A DNA stretch of 64,000 bases, taken from contig CM039462.1 of the NCBI GenBank assembly GCA_022414725.1, positions 124,801,755 to 124,865,754 on the forward strand, in the 5' to 3' direction. The notes beneath the pieces are model-generated. The model had not been told where the DNA came from. It did not search any database and saw nothing but the letters and a program-made list of their open reading frames with translations. Positions within the stretch are counted from its first letter, which is position 1. Each line of letters starts with the position of its first letter. Source of the stretch: Microglena sp. YARC (Eukaryota; Chlorophyta; Chlorophyceae; Chlamydomonadales; Chlamydomonadaceae). The translations under genes and the position numbers were made by a program. Shown piece by piece: positions 41,101-53,500 of this stretch.

Positions 41101-44100
41101 TAGAAACAATGAGGGCTGAGCTGACGCAGTTCCAGATGCTGCTTATCAAGCACGTCGGGCTGGATGCGTTGACCAAGGAAGACATCCACCGGCTACAGGC
41201 AGCGGCCAAGGATCTGTCGCCACCTGGCCTCAAGGCCTACCTCAGTGTCTGGTGGCAGAAGCTGTTCCGCCGGCTGAGGCAGGTCCCGAGCAAGACGCTG
41301 TTGGCCAAGCTATCAGAGTGGATGCGCAACAATGGGCAAGTACCCTCGTGTCAGCAGCATGCGGCCTTGCTAGCAGTGCTCAGTCAAATACTTGTGAATT
41401 TTAATGTCTTCAATCAGTGGTAAAACAACCACGACAATTAGACCCTTGTTTTGGCCTGATCACAACAACAAACGGTACATCTATTGGCGACTTACCACTT
41501 TGACCACAACCGTTAGATTTCCGTTGTTATTTATTTATTTTGTTGTTTATTTTGTTAACATGCTGGGCAGGACTTAATAGTACCATGTAAATGCTTCCCA
41601 CCATGCTGGACAGGACTTCATTCCCTGATCTACTCCTCGGCCGCACCAATTGCAGGACTGAAGGCAAGCTCCAGGAGTATGACGCAGACCTGGAGGCCGA
41701 AGGTTTTGCACTGTCCTCGCTGGCCTCGGACCCTATGGTGGGCAGCGTCTTCCTGGAGACCATCTTCCTGAAGCTCGTGAACGAGAACGGGGACAACTTT
41801 GTGTCTCGTGACGAGTTGTTGGGTGGGCAGATCAAGGCGGAGAAGTTCGCCCAGGAGCAGTCAGATGTCCCATTGCCAACTGACTGGTTGTCCTTGCTAG
41901 ATGCTATGTACGTCGGCTTCGATCGGAGCATGTTAGCTTCCCAGCTCAGCCAAACAGCATGCAGTGCTTCCCAGCCATGGCCTGCCAAGACCAACTTGGC
42001 CGAGTTGTTGCTGGAGCTTGAAGACATGATGCAGGTGAGAGAAATTGGGTTGGGACCCAACCCAATCCAACCCAACCCAACCCAATTTCTCATTATGCTA
42101 CGTGAGAGTAAGGTGCATGTTGTGGCTGTACCATTCCTTTTATTTCCGGGGCTTTTAAAAGGACTCAGCCTCATGCACACTCCTGTGCTTTGAGCTTTAG
42201 AGCGCTCTGAAATCAAGAGGATACAACCTACTGACTTGAGGCTCCCTCTTTGTCCCCTGTGCTGAGAGCCTCCTGTTGCCCCGCCCCCAGGTGAAGCCCA
42301 TCATCCAGTCGTACAACGTGACACGCCTGTTGGGGGACTATGTTGAGGGCACCCGGGGCTGGCTGTACGACGATGTCAACAAGTGGCTGGCAGTTGCGAT
42401 GACCAGTGGCTGTGACCTTGCATCCTCCCGTGCCTACCTATTGCTCGGTGGCCCCGGGATGGGCAAGAGTATCTTCAGTGCCGTGCTACACACGCGCCTC
42501 ATCTCCCCGTCTGTCAAGGGTGGCCCCATACTTGTGAGTCTCCACTCCATTCCCGCCTCTTCCCGCATCATCCATCACCGCGTTAGGTCACATGGCATCG
42601 TCCACTTCCATGACACAGGATTCCACTGAGTGGGTCCTAGCCTCAGCCTCTTGAGACCTCTCTTCCTTGGCCTATCCCTTGCTCATTCATCACGCTCTCA
42701 TGTTCCCCCCCAGGTCAAGCACTTTTTCAAGGTGGGCGAAAAGAGAGCCCAGGCCACCTCGATGGTACTCAGCCTCGCGTTTCAGCTGGCCGAGAAACTT
42801 CCAGGCATGGCTGAGCTGCTCGTGCCTGTGGCCAAGGAGCATGGAACTGGGGATGGTCTACTCTTGCAAGACCTCTTTGGCAGGTGGGAGACTAGCATGA
42901 CTGTTCGTTCCAAGTGTTTGAAGCCGCTTGAAGTGTGCTTCATTTGATGGTTAACAGTTGCATGATCGAAGATACTTAATTTAGTAGCTTACCTTGCCCT
43001 GCCCTTACCCTTGACCTTACCTGCGCCTTGCCCTGCCCTTACCCTTGACCTTGACCTGCCCTTACCCTAGACCTTGACCTTGACATTGACATTGACCTTA
43101 CCCTTGACATTGACCTTGCCTGCACGTTCCCCGGCCCTTACCCTTGACCTTGAACTTGCCTGCGCCTTGCCTTGCCCTTTCCCCTGCCCCTGACCTTGAC
43201 CCTACCCTTGACCTGTCCTGCGCCTTGCCCTGCCCTTGACCTTGACTTCGACCTTACCCTTAACCTTGACCTTGCCTGCGCCTTGCCCTGCCCTTTCCCC
43301 TGCCCTGCCCTTTCCCCTGCCCTTACCCTTGACCTGTCCTGCGCCTTGCCCTTGCCCTTGACCTCGACCTTACCCTTGACCTTGCCTGCACCTTGCTCTG
43401 CCCTTGCCCTTGACCTCGACCTTACCCTTGACCTTGCCTGCGCCTTGCCCTGCCCTTACCCTTGACCTTGCATATGCCTCACCATGCGCTTACCTTTACC
43501 CTTGACATTGACCTTACTTGGCTGCGCCTTGCCCTGCCCTTACCCTTGACCTTACCCTTGACATTGACCTTACCCTTGACCTTGCACATGCCTTACCATT
43601 CGCTTACCTTTACCTTTGACATTGACCTTGCCTGCGCCTTGCCCTTTCCCTTGACCTTACCCTTGACCTTGCCTGCGCCTTGCCCTGACTTACCCTTGAC
43701 CTTACCCTTGACCTTGACCTCACCCTTTACCTTGCACATGCCTTACCATTCGCTTACCTTTACCCTTGACATTGACCTTGCCTGCGCCTTGCCCTTTCCC
43801 TTGACCTTACCCTTGACCTTGCCTGCGCCTTGCCCTGCCCTTACCCTTGACCTTACCCTTGACCTCCACCTTGCTTGCGCCTTGATCTGCCCTTTACCCT
43901 TACCCTTGACCTTGCTTGCGCCTTGCTCTGCCCTTACCCTTGACCTTGTCCTTACCCTTAACCTTGACATTGCCTGCGCCTTGCCCTACCCTTGACCTTG
44001 ACCTTACCCTTGACATTCCCTGCGCCTTGCCCTACCCTTGACCTTGACCTTGCCTGCGACTTGCCCTACCCTTGACCTTGACCTTACCCTTGACATTCCC

Positions 44101-47100
44101 TGCGCCTTGCCCTACCCTTGACCTTGACCTTACCCTTGACATTCCCTGCGCCTTGCCCTACCCTTGACCTTGACCTTGCCTGCGACTTGCCCTACCCTTG
44201 ACCTTGACCTTACCCTTGACATTCCCTGCGCCTTGCCCTACCCTTGACCTAGACCTTACCCTTGACATTCCCTGCGCCTTGCCCTACCCTTGACCTTGAC
44301 CTTGCCTGCGACTTGCCCTGCCCTTGACCTTGACATTGCCTGCGCCTTGCTGTACCCTTGACCTTACCTGTGCCTTGCCCTGCCCTTACCCTTGACCTTG
44401 ACCTTGACCTTAACCTTAACCTTGCCTACGCCTCGCCCTGCCCTTACCATTACCCTTGGCCTTGCCTGCGCCTTGCCCTGACCTTGACCTTGACCTTACC
44501 CTTGACATTGCCTGTGCCTTGCCCTGCCCTTGACCTTGCCTGCGCCTTGTCCTGCCCTTACCCTTGACCTTGACCTTGCCTGCGACTTGCCCTGCCCTTG
44601 ACCTTGACATTGCCTGCGCCTTGCTGTACCCTTGACCTTACCTGTGCCTTGCCCTGCCCTATACCCTTGACCTTGACCTTGACCTTAACCTTAACCTTGC
44701 CTACGCCTCGCCCTGCCCTTACCATTACCCTTGGCCTTGCCTGCGCCTTGCCCTGACCTTGACCTTACCCTTGACCTTGCCTGCGCCTTGCCCTGCCCCC
44801 ACCCTTACCCTTGACCTTAACCTTGCCCTTGACCTTGCCTGCGCTTCGCCCTGCCCTTACCCTTGAGCTTGCCTGACCCTTGCCCTGCCCTTGACCTTAC
44901 CCTTGCCCTTGCCTGCGCCTTGCCCTGCCCTTACCCTTGAGCTTGACCTTTCCTGCGCCTTTCCCTGCCCTTACCCTTGACCTTGCCTGCGCCTTGCCCG
45001 GCCCTTACCCTTGACCTTGACCTTTCCTGCGCCTTTCCCTGCCCTTACCCTTGACCTTGCCTGCGCCTTGCCCGGCCCTTACCCTTGACCTTGACCTTTC
45101 CTGCGCCTTTCCCTGCCCTTACCCTTGACCTTTCCTGCGCCTTGCCCGGCCCTTACCCTTGACCTTGACCTTTCTTGCGCCTTTCCCTGCCCTTACCCTT
45201 GACCTTGGCCTTTCCCTGCCCTTACCCTTGACCTTGCCTGGGCCTTGCCCTGCCCTTACCCTTAACCTTGACCTTTCCTGCGCCTTGCCCTGCCCGTACC
45301 CTTGACCTTTCCCACGCCTTACCTTGCCATGCGCCTTGCCCGCACCTTAACCTGCCCTTGCCTCTGCCTGCAGCTACCTGCTGCAGCCTCTCCTGAAGTT
45401 GGAGGCAGGTGCCCTCCCTGCCTCCCTGCCAGTGATGGTATTCCTTCTTGATGCACTCGATGAAGCCGATCACTCTGGTAGTGGCTGGATGCCAGTCACT
45501 CGCCTGGTTGCCAAAGAGTAAGTTTCAAATTGGGCTGTGCAATGCTTGCCTTCACTGCCTGAGCTATCATACCCAACCCACTGTGCAATGCATGCCTTCA
45601 CCCCCTGAGCCATCACACCCAACCCGCTGTGCGATGCATGCCTTCACTGCCTGAGCCATCATACCCAACACGCTGTGCATGCAGGTTCTCCACCCTGCCT
45701 GCATGCATCAAGCTGGTCCTTACCAGCCGCCCGCAGACTGCCGTGTCATTTACAGCGTTGTCGCCCCACATCATCGAACCCAAAGCCCAAGATAATATGG
45801 AGGATGTGCGCAAGCTCTTAACAGCACGGGTCCGTGCATGCGGCCGAGTGAAGCCCGAGTCCGTGACGGAGGCTGTTGAGATTCTCCAGCGCAAGAGCAT
45901 GGTGAGTTTGTTGGGAGATGGCAGGGACGGACAGGCTATGTCAGCTTAGGCCCCTCAAATCAAATCAGGCTCCTGATGAGTTGATGCCTACTTGCTGCTG
46001 GTGTATGTTGTAGCAGGGAAGGGGAAAAGGGCATCACCCTCTTGCTGTTGCTGCATTCATCCGTGTTTGTAACCAGTAATCAGCATTTGCACCCACACTT
46101 GGCACACCAGGGCCAGCTCATCTACACCAAGTACGTGCTCGACTATATGGCTTACAAGGACACCTGGACTGTCAGCGAGCTGGAGGCGGGCCTGCCCGAG
46201 GGCCTGGGCGGTGCATACACCCTAATCCTCACCATTCTGGCATCGGCCCTGCAGAAGGGTGGTAACGGGCCCCAACTGCTCAAGCTGCTCATTGATAAGG
46301 TGCTGCCCATGTTGGCGGCTGCGAGGGATCCTCTGACCCCACAACTGTTGGCATGGGCATGCGGCTGTCCTTCGTGGAGCAGCGATGACAAAGTGGCTGC
46401 TAACGACGAATGCGGCGACAGCACTCATCAACTGACTGAGTATGCCAGTGGAATCCGTGGCCAGGTGGACGAGCTGCTCGACCTACTGTTCAACATTTCC
46501 CCGATTAGGGCTGTGACATCGGCCGCCAAGCCCACGCTCGTCATCCAGCCGTACCACAAGTCAGTGTTAGACTGGCTGTTGTGCAACGAGGGAATGGACT
46601 CGGGCGTATTCCGGGTGGATGCAAATGTGGGTCACCTGCTGTTGGGCTATGCAGGGGAGGTGTACTGTCAGAAAGAGCTGGCGATGCTGCCAGGCAGGGA
46701 GGTGGTGCCCCCGGAGCTGTGCAACATGTATGCTCTGCGGCACACACTCGCACATCTGTGCCAGGTAGTAGCATCCAGCCAGTCAGCCATCGCTGCTAAT
46801 CCAGAGGCCGCGTTGCCGGAGGTTGCTGCCCTGGAGAGGCTGCTCCTGAATGTTGGGATGTGGCAGGTGATTGTGGATGGAGAAATATGTTTTGATGCCA
46901 CCTCTTCAGGTTTTAGGATTAGCTTAAACCATAAAGCCTTAACCTGAACCCTGTTCTTGATGCAACCTACACGTTTGATTTATTTTGGACCTTGCGTTGC
47001 TCGAAATAAAATGCAGTCATGCTGACAACTCCTCTACCCTTCTGCAGCATGTGTACTCTGCCAAATTCGGACCATCCGTGTTACGCGACCTGCTCTCGTC

Positions 47101-50100
47101 TGGTATTGCAAACCATGTGGTGCAGGATGTCGTCCGCTGGCTACGTCTCTGTAGCTCATTCCTCGACAAGTTTCCTGAGTGAGTTGATCATCATCTAGCC
47201 TATCTCAACAAGCATCACTCTTGTTACCTTCGATTCCATGTCCCTGTAGCATGTCAAGTAGCCTTCGCTCAAATAAACATACAAAAATACTCAAATACAC
47301 AATGCATTGGACTGGAAAGTGTACTTCATATCTGTGTACGTACATTACATCTGCCCTTGCGGTCGAGGGTCTTGTACTTGTACTCATGACCTGATGCCGT
47401 GTCTTGTAGGGCCGCTCTGCAGCTGGCTGTAGATGCCCCGAGCAACAGCTTGGTGGCCAAAGCAGCGGGCGAATTGCTTTGCAAGCCTCAAGGACTCTTG
47501 ATGTCGCCCAAGGAGGCCGACTGGCCGGTCCACTTGTCGACGCTCATAGGTCACACGGCCGGTGTTCGTGGAGTTGTGTTTAGTGATGACGGTAGAATCG
47601 TCGTTTCGGCATCATATGACAAGTCAGTGAGGTGCGTGTCAACACATCATAATTTCCTCCACCTCAAACAAGGTCAGTGTCATGTTGCATTGTGAACATA
47701 AACTGTGTTGTTATGATGGTACACTGCATGTATACCATTTGTTCTACTGCCAAGGAATTGAAGAAAAGGACTAACCTCCAATAAATGCTTTGTGTTCAGG
47801 GTATGGGATGCTCATACTGCTGAAGTCACAGCCATTTTGTTGGGAAACGCTGACATGATGGGAGTGGGAGTGTCATGTGTGGCCATCAGCACCGATGGCA
47901 AGACCATTGTTTCCGGATCCGGTGATCAAAGCGTGCGGTGAGGACGATTGCTGGACCCCCTGTTTGCATCCGTATCTTCTTTTTTATGATTAGAACAAAA
48001 CTCTCCGATGAGACCAATGTTTGTGTGTGACCTCGCTTCCCCTCGGTTTCACTGGGTCATCAGGCCCCCCTTCCTATTCTTACTCTTTCTTTCCCACATG
48101 ATCCAGCGTGTGGGATTTAGAGACAGCAGTGGAGAAGCGCAAGCTGGAGGGGCACACTTCATGGGTCACCAGTGTGGCCATCAGCAGAGACGGCAAGACC
48201 ATCGTCTCTGGGTCTAATGATCGTACTGTGCGGTGAGTACAACTCCTGGCTTACTTTGCCACATTTAACTTTGGATTTTGAGGCTAACACTATACTAAAA
48301 AAGATACTGACCACACTTCTTCCACTTTTTGCACCCTTTTCTTTCCCACATGATCCAGCGTGTGGGACTTGGACAAGGGCGTGGAGAAGCGCAAGCTGAA
48401 GGGGCACACTGATTGTGTCAAAAGTGTGGCCATCAGCACGGACGGCAAGACCATCGTCTCTGGGTCTGATGACAAAACCGTGCGGTGAGGACAACTGCTG
48501 GCTTATCTTGCCACTTGTAACTTTGGATTTTGAGGCTGACTCCGGACTGAACCCATACAGACCACTTTTCTTCCTCTTCAGCTTTTTCCACCCTATGTTT
48601 ATTACCCACATGATCCAGCGTGTGGGACTTGGAGCATGCAATGGGCATAAATGAGAGAAAGGTTGAGGGGCGCTCCCACTTGATTTTTAGTGTGGCTATT
48701 ACCCCTGATGGCAATCAAGAACATTGTGACGGGATCCGAGGCACCCCGCGAGTGTAGCAAGTATTACCCAACTGCAGTTCGGTTACGTGCCATGCTTTAA
48801 AACTCCATTATAAACCTTGACTTGTTCTCACTCTGTCTTCGACAATTACTGGATCCCTTGTTAGCCACCTTTTATTTGAATGTTTTTTTATGATTAGGAC
48901 AAACCTGTGCAATGAAACCAATGTTCGTGTGTGGCCTCGTTTCCCCTGGGTTTCACTGTCCATCAGGGTCCCCTCCCTATTCTTACTCTTTCTTTCCCAC
49001 ATGATCCAGCGTGTGGGACTTGGACACCGGCGTGGAGAAGCACAAGCTGAAGAGGCACACTTATTGTGCCAACAGTGTGGCCATCAGCAGGGACGGCAAG
49101 ACCATAGTCTCTGGGTCTAATGATAGAACTGTGCGGTGAGGACAACTACTGGCTCGCCTTGCCACCTGTAACTTTGGATTTTGAGGCTGAATCTGGCCTG
49201 AAACATATTGACCACGTTTCTTACTCTTCAACGTTTTCCACCCTATGTTTCCAACATAATCCAGGATGTGGGATTTAGCGATGGGCTAGGATGAGAGGAA
49301 GGTTGGGGGGCACTCCCACTCGGTTTTGAGTGTGGCTATTACTCCTGATGGCAAGAACATTGTGATGGCATCCAAGGCACCTTGCGAGTTTAGCAAGTAT
49401 TTTCTAACTGCAGTTTGGTTAGATGCCATGATTTCGAACACTCTTGGAAACCTTATCTGGTTCTCACTCTTTCTTTGACAGTTGCTAGAGACTCCCTTTT
49501 TGCCACTTTTTTTTATGATAGCGTCATAATTATCCAATATGACCAATGTTTGCGTTTGACCTTTCTTCCCCCGGGTTTCACTGGGTCATCAGGCCCCCCT
49601 CCCTATTCTTACTCTTTCTTTCCCACATGGTCCAGCGTGTGGGATTTAGAGACGGCAGTGGAGAAGCGCAAGCTGAAGGGGCACACTTCATGGGTCACCA
49701 GTGTGGTCACCAGCAGGGACGGCAAGTCCATCGTCTCTGGGTCTGATGATGGAACTGTGCGGTGAGTTCAACTCCTGGCTTAACTTGCCACCTGTAACTT
49801 TGGATTTTGAGGCTAGCACTGGACTAAGAAACATACTGACCACATTTCTTCCACTTTTTGCACCCTTTTCTTTCCCACATGATCCAGCGTGTGGGACTTG
49901 GACACGGGCGTGGAGAAGCACAAGCTGGGGGGGACCATTGACTATGTCACCAGTGTGGCCATCAGCAGGGACGGCAAGACCATCGTCTCTGGGTCTAAGG
50001 ACAACACCGTGCGGTGAGAACAACTGCCGGCTTACCTTGCCACTTGTAACTTTGGATTTTGAGGCTGACTCTGTACTTTGATACTGGCACGCAGCTTGTG

Positions 50101-51276
50101 GGATTTGGAGATGGGCGTCCAAAGGGGCATCCCTGCCGCCGAACGCTTGAGCCAGCCTCCAGAGAAGATTCTCGAATACCCAAGCATGTATACCGGTACT
50201 CACTGGAATCTATTCATCAGCCCCGATGGCAAGAACCTGGTCACCTTATCTGGCGAATCCATGTGGTAAGGAAAGTTGCTCGCCACTGGCCAATCCTGAA
50301 TGTTTTCTCATTGAAATTATAAACAACTGACCCCAAACCACCCCCCGCACCCACCAGGCTATGGGATTTGAAAACAGGCACAGAGAGGTATCCCTTACAG
50401 ATGCCTGCCACTGCATGGCATGCAAATGGTTTTGTGACCTGCCAGAAGATGAAGAAGGAGCCCGTTGTCGGTGTATACAGCAACTGCAGTAGTCGAGGAG
50501 ACGTTGGTTACACGAAATGGTGAGCTCTGGAGTGAACATTTGAGCGTGCGAAAGCATTGTGCGCTGAGTTCTGGTGGGGACAAGACTGTTTGTTAGAGAT
50601 ATGTTTCTCGCCTTTCAGTGGGATTGTTTGAATTAATAAGCAACCCGACTCATACGAGCGCGTGTTGTGGATATATTGTGATGAGCGAGTACCTCATAAA
50701 TAAGGCATGAAGACATGAAGCCAGGAGGTGAAGACATGAAGCCAACAGACTCCAAAGCCTCCAACATGAAGTGGTGATCCCCTTGCGTTCAGTTGCAAAA
50801 TCATGGAAGTGTATCGTAAATGAAACAGCAACATACCCATATGCCATGACCATGGCCCACTCAAGGGGGGTCATGTTAAGGCACTGTGGCATTCCTTTTA
50901 TCCATGATCATTAATTATGCTTCAAATATGAGATAGAATGCATATCTGAAGTTTAGCCTATGGGCCATCCTTGCAAGCATGCTGATCTCCATCCCTCTCA
51001 CATGTTGGCCACAGGTATTGGAACATGGATTCCCATGGCCATCCCTGGAATTCTGTAGATGGTGATGGTGATGATGATGATTATCATACTGAATCCCTCA
51101 TCTCTTTCAAAACGGATGAGACCAAGCAAGTGGTCAGGATCTTATCAGGCAACAAACTGTTGTCCACAATCTACATCACACCATCAGTCATAGTTACAAA
51201 GATCTGTGTTCATGATGAGGGACTTGTGGCGCTTACAACCGAGCACAAGCTCTTAGTCTACAACATCAACACCTGA
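38105..51276 (+). CDS. STAND/NLR-like protein: helical cell-death-type N-terminus, NACHT NTPase, WD40 repeats
   Basis: Exons: 38105-38569, 39159-39425, 40595-40858, 41100-41335, 41614-42034, 42291-42533, 42714-42883, 45374-45517, 45685-45901, 46111-46866, 47048-47178, 47410-47631, 47800-47937, 48107-48232, 48359-48484, 49010-49135, 49636-49761, 49888-50013, 50095-50265, 50358-50519, 51015-51276. Every junction keeps phase; total 4899 nt. Exons 1-3 are alpha-helical and end in GFFKRFLLSTHDEEQF and DDISEAMH, the pattern of HeLo/MLKL-type four-helix bundles that permeabilise membranes. NACHT: Walker A GGPGMGKS, Walker B VFLLDALDEAD, sensor LVLTSRP. The WD40 units carry VSGSNDRTVR and VWDL. A degenerate EF-hand-like loop (NENGDNFVSRDE) lies in exon 5. 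NACHT-WD40 proteins sense ligands through the repeats and oligomerise. The start is uncertain; an upstream exon is possible. Intron 4 would use a GC donor. Confidence 0.8.
39860..40455. repeat. Pyrimidine-rich minisatellite in intron 2
   Basis: Repeats of CTCCCTAACCTCCCAAATTA, followed by TCTCCCCAACCTCGTTCCCC, with variable unit length. Strong strand asymmetry (almost no G). Confidence 0.85.
42985..45345. repeat. 2.4 kb minisatellite filling intron 7 between Walker A and Walker B exons
   Basis: Made of CCTTGCCCTGCCC, TTACCCTTGACC and TTGCCTGCGCC blocks in many orders, with higher-order copies of 60-130 bp near 43980-44300. Strong C/T bias. It splits the NACHT domain-coding sequence. Confidence 0.85.
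48619..48756 (+). pseudogene. Dead WD40 exon 1
   Basis: Has the acceptor CATGATCCAG and the start of a WD40 exon (GTGTGGGACTTGGAG), but its 3' end reads CGCGAGTGTAG where live exons have a GTGAG donor, and a small insertion shifts the frame. It is probably skipped. Confidence 0.7.
49265..49395 (+). pseudogene. Dead WD40 exon 2
   Basis: Aligns with 48619-48756. It carries an in-frame TAG about eight codons in and no splice donor. Confidence 0.7.
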
Positions 51277-52865
51277 TTCATCCCGGACACACGGCCCTAG
51301 GGTGTTGGGCCCTAGATCCGGAATCCAAGGAGCATCCCCCTTTGGGCATGAATACTATACTGGACGAGAGACTGAACTGAGCAGCTTTTGCTGGACATTC
51401 CTTTCCCGCTAGTGCTTATTAACCAGTATGTCGTTACAGTGGTCCAGGGGTAGCCAAATAGATTGAAGGGAATTGAACTATCTTTGTATCTAGTAGTAGG
51501 GGATAATATTAAAAGAGGCCCGATGAATTGGGACCCAACAGATTGTGTTACCAGCAGAGGCCCTGACTTCCTGAGTTTGGGCAGTTGAGATAGTTTGATT
51601 GTACGATTTGGGTCACATTTTTGATAAATCTGGTGAGATGCATCCAAGCTTCAAAATATACAGCAGCAGCAGCAGCAAGAACAGCGGTAGCAAGATGGGC
51701 AACAACAACAGGGGCAGCAGTAACAGCGACGACATCATCATTATCCTTCTCCTCATCATCATAAGGAGCAACAACAATAACAGTGGTGAGCGGTATCCAC
51801 CACATGCTGATCACACTGCTTACCCAATGGAGAGAAGTGGTACTCACCCTTCTGGGCATGAGTGCAGCTTTGAACCATCAGCTTATGCAGAAAAAGTTTA
51901 CGCTCCAGCTCTGGGACGTCGCTCACCTGCCACATAGTCTACAGACAGAATAATGTTAAGGCAACGTACAAACCATGTTAAGACAACGTACACGTGAATT
52001 AGTTTGTTTCCCTTCATACTATTTGAATTTGTGTAGCACATGCCTTACGCCAGTATTATTCAAGTGCGCCACCTTCCCCCACTTAAAAAACACCCGGGAC
52101 ACCACTAGCACAACCACCACCTTTATTTATGCATGGGGGATCCTTGGGTTTCCTCAGAAGACAAGCCCTCTCCAATGCTCTCCTCAATCGCTTGACTGTT
52201 GCACCGTTGTCCTTGAGAGTCAGCCATTGTGCAAGTGTATGCGGAGGCCCGAGCAAAATTGTTGATCAGCCACATCTAGGTGCACATACTGCCCTCCGAG
52301 AATGGTGTCACGTGCGGTATTGCGCTCTTCTTTGATCTCAAGTGTTTCTCTTATGCGCGTCAATGTGCGAGAGTGTGAGTCACACGTGCGTGCTGCCTAA
52401 CCATCCCACCTGTTTTGTATGTCAGTGCATGGGACCTCCCACGATTCAGTTGCAGCATTCAGGAATGATTGGGTTTGCTATTATAAGTTCTCGTTTGAGT
52501 TCCACAAAGACTGCATTTCATCTATATGTGTTCCATGGATTACCGCATGCGCCTTCAGTAATGGCAAACGGTTTGGCAAACGACCCTCGCCAAACCGTTT
52601 TCTGCTCGAACCTGAGTCAATTCCAGCCGATTTGTAGTTGCCAAGTTACGATTACTTCTGTACTCAACAGCACACCGGTTGAAATTGTTTTAACCTCCAA
52701 ACCGCAGCACTTAAGTTGCTGGGCATCTAGTCTAAAATTCTTTTGATTTACTTGAATGTTTTTACATGGCTCTAACCAGAATTTTTGCCGGCTGGAGCCA
52801 AGTACTGCTACCTGACCCCCCCCTCCCACATCAACATGGAGTGATTTGGAAAGTGGGGACTCCTG
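51277..52865. other. Intergenic region after the NACHT-WD40 gene
   Basis: No gene recognised. 51660-51780 is a degenerate CAG/CAA/ATC triplet tract. 52555-52605 has a short inverted repeat of GTTTGGCAAACG and GCCAAACCG. Confidence 0.4.
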
Positions 52866-52930
52866 TAGTGAAGGACGAGGATTGCCAGCCAACCCACCTC
52901 TGCTCCTGATATGAATTTAATTGTTACATA
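52866..52930. repeat. Single unit of a 45-58 bp minisatellite, left of the LINE
   Basis: Reads GCCAGCCAACCCACCTCTGC, then a TGAATTTAATTGTTACATAA tail. It matches the units at 58488-58636, so the LINE inserted into this array. Confidence 0.7.
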
Positions 52931-53256
52931 ATGACTGGCTTTAAACGCCTCGGATACCAGAAATGGTTCGCTGCCAAGAGTAATGATGAGAATGGCTTGA
53001 TTCCCTTTACATCCGCCTTAAATAAGCAGGATCAGATTCGTTCTATAGCACAGTTTAGAATGGGTTCCCATTGGCTGAACACAAAAAGAATGAGGGTGGT
53101 AGATGGAGCACACCTCCCTCGTTCAATGAGACACTGTCAAATGTGTGGGTTCCAAAAACCTAAGGATGAAATGCATATGTTTGAGTGCCCTTTTTATAAT
53201 GATATTCGCCTCCGCTACCAGAAGCTGTTTACAGATATTTATAAGCAGGTCCATGA

Positions 53257-53500
53257 TGTTATAGACCGGTCCCGGTCCAGCTAGGGTGTCTTGGGGCGCC
53301 AGGCCTTCTGCCTGGAAGCTTCCATAGTAGTGCCTCTGCCCGTTAGGGCCGGCACCTACCGGCGGCAGTACCCTGAGGTACTGTCGCCTTTTCCCTTCTT
53401 ATACCTAGCATGCCGCCTGACATGCTTTCACGATTGTAAGCACACGCCCTAGTCCCTTCCCTGTGAGAGTGCTCACGACATATCGCTCCGGAAAGCTAAA
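53257..53500 (+). repeat. Left LTR, 244 bp
   Basis: Starts TGTTATAGACCGG and ends CGGAAAGCTAAA. Confidence 0.85.

Larger units (their letters stand above)
48107..50013 (+). repeat. Tandem WD40 exon-intron array
   Basis: Five intact 126 bp exons, each one WD40 repeat of 42 codons with phase-2 borders. They are joined by introns that share long near-identical stretches (GGATTTTGAGGCT, CACATGATCCAG). The unit 48107-48358 is nearly repeated by 49636-49887. Confidence 0.85.

Noticed and set aside
43172..44610. Long open frames rich in Leu/Pro/Thr on one strand and Gly/Lys/Arg on the other
   Set aside because: They are translations of the intron minisatellite. Both strands are open and the repeat unit dictates the composition.
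42985..45345. TTACCC-like blocks considered as interstitial telomere repeats
   Set aside because: No regular CCCTAAA or CCCTAA array; the blocks belong to a longer irregular unit.
53257..53500. LTR considered as a possible structured RNA gene because of its internal inverted repeats
   Set aside because: Its second copy at 57777-58023, the TSD and the polypurine tract identify it as an LTR.
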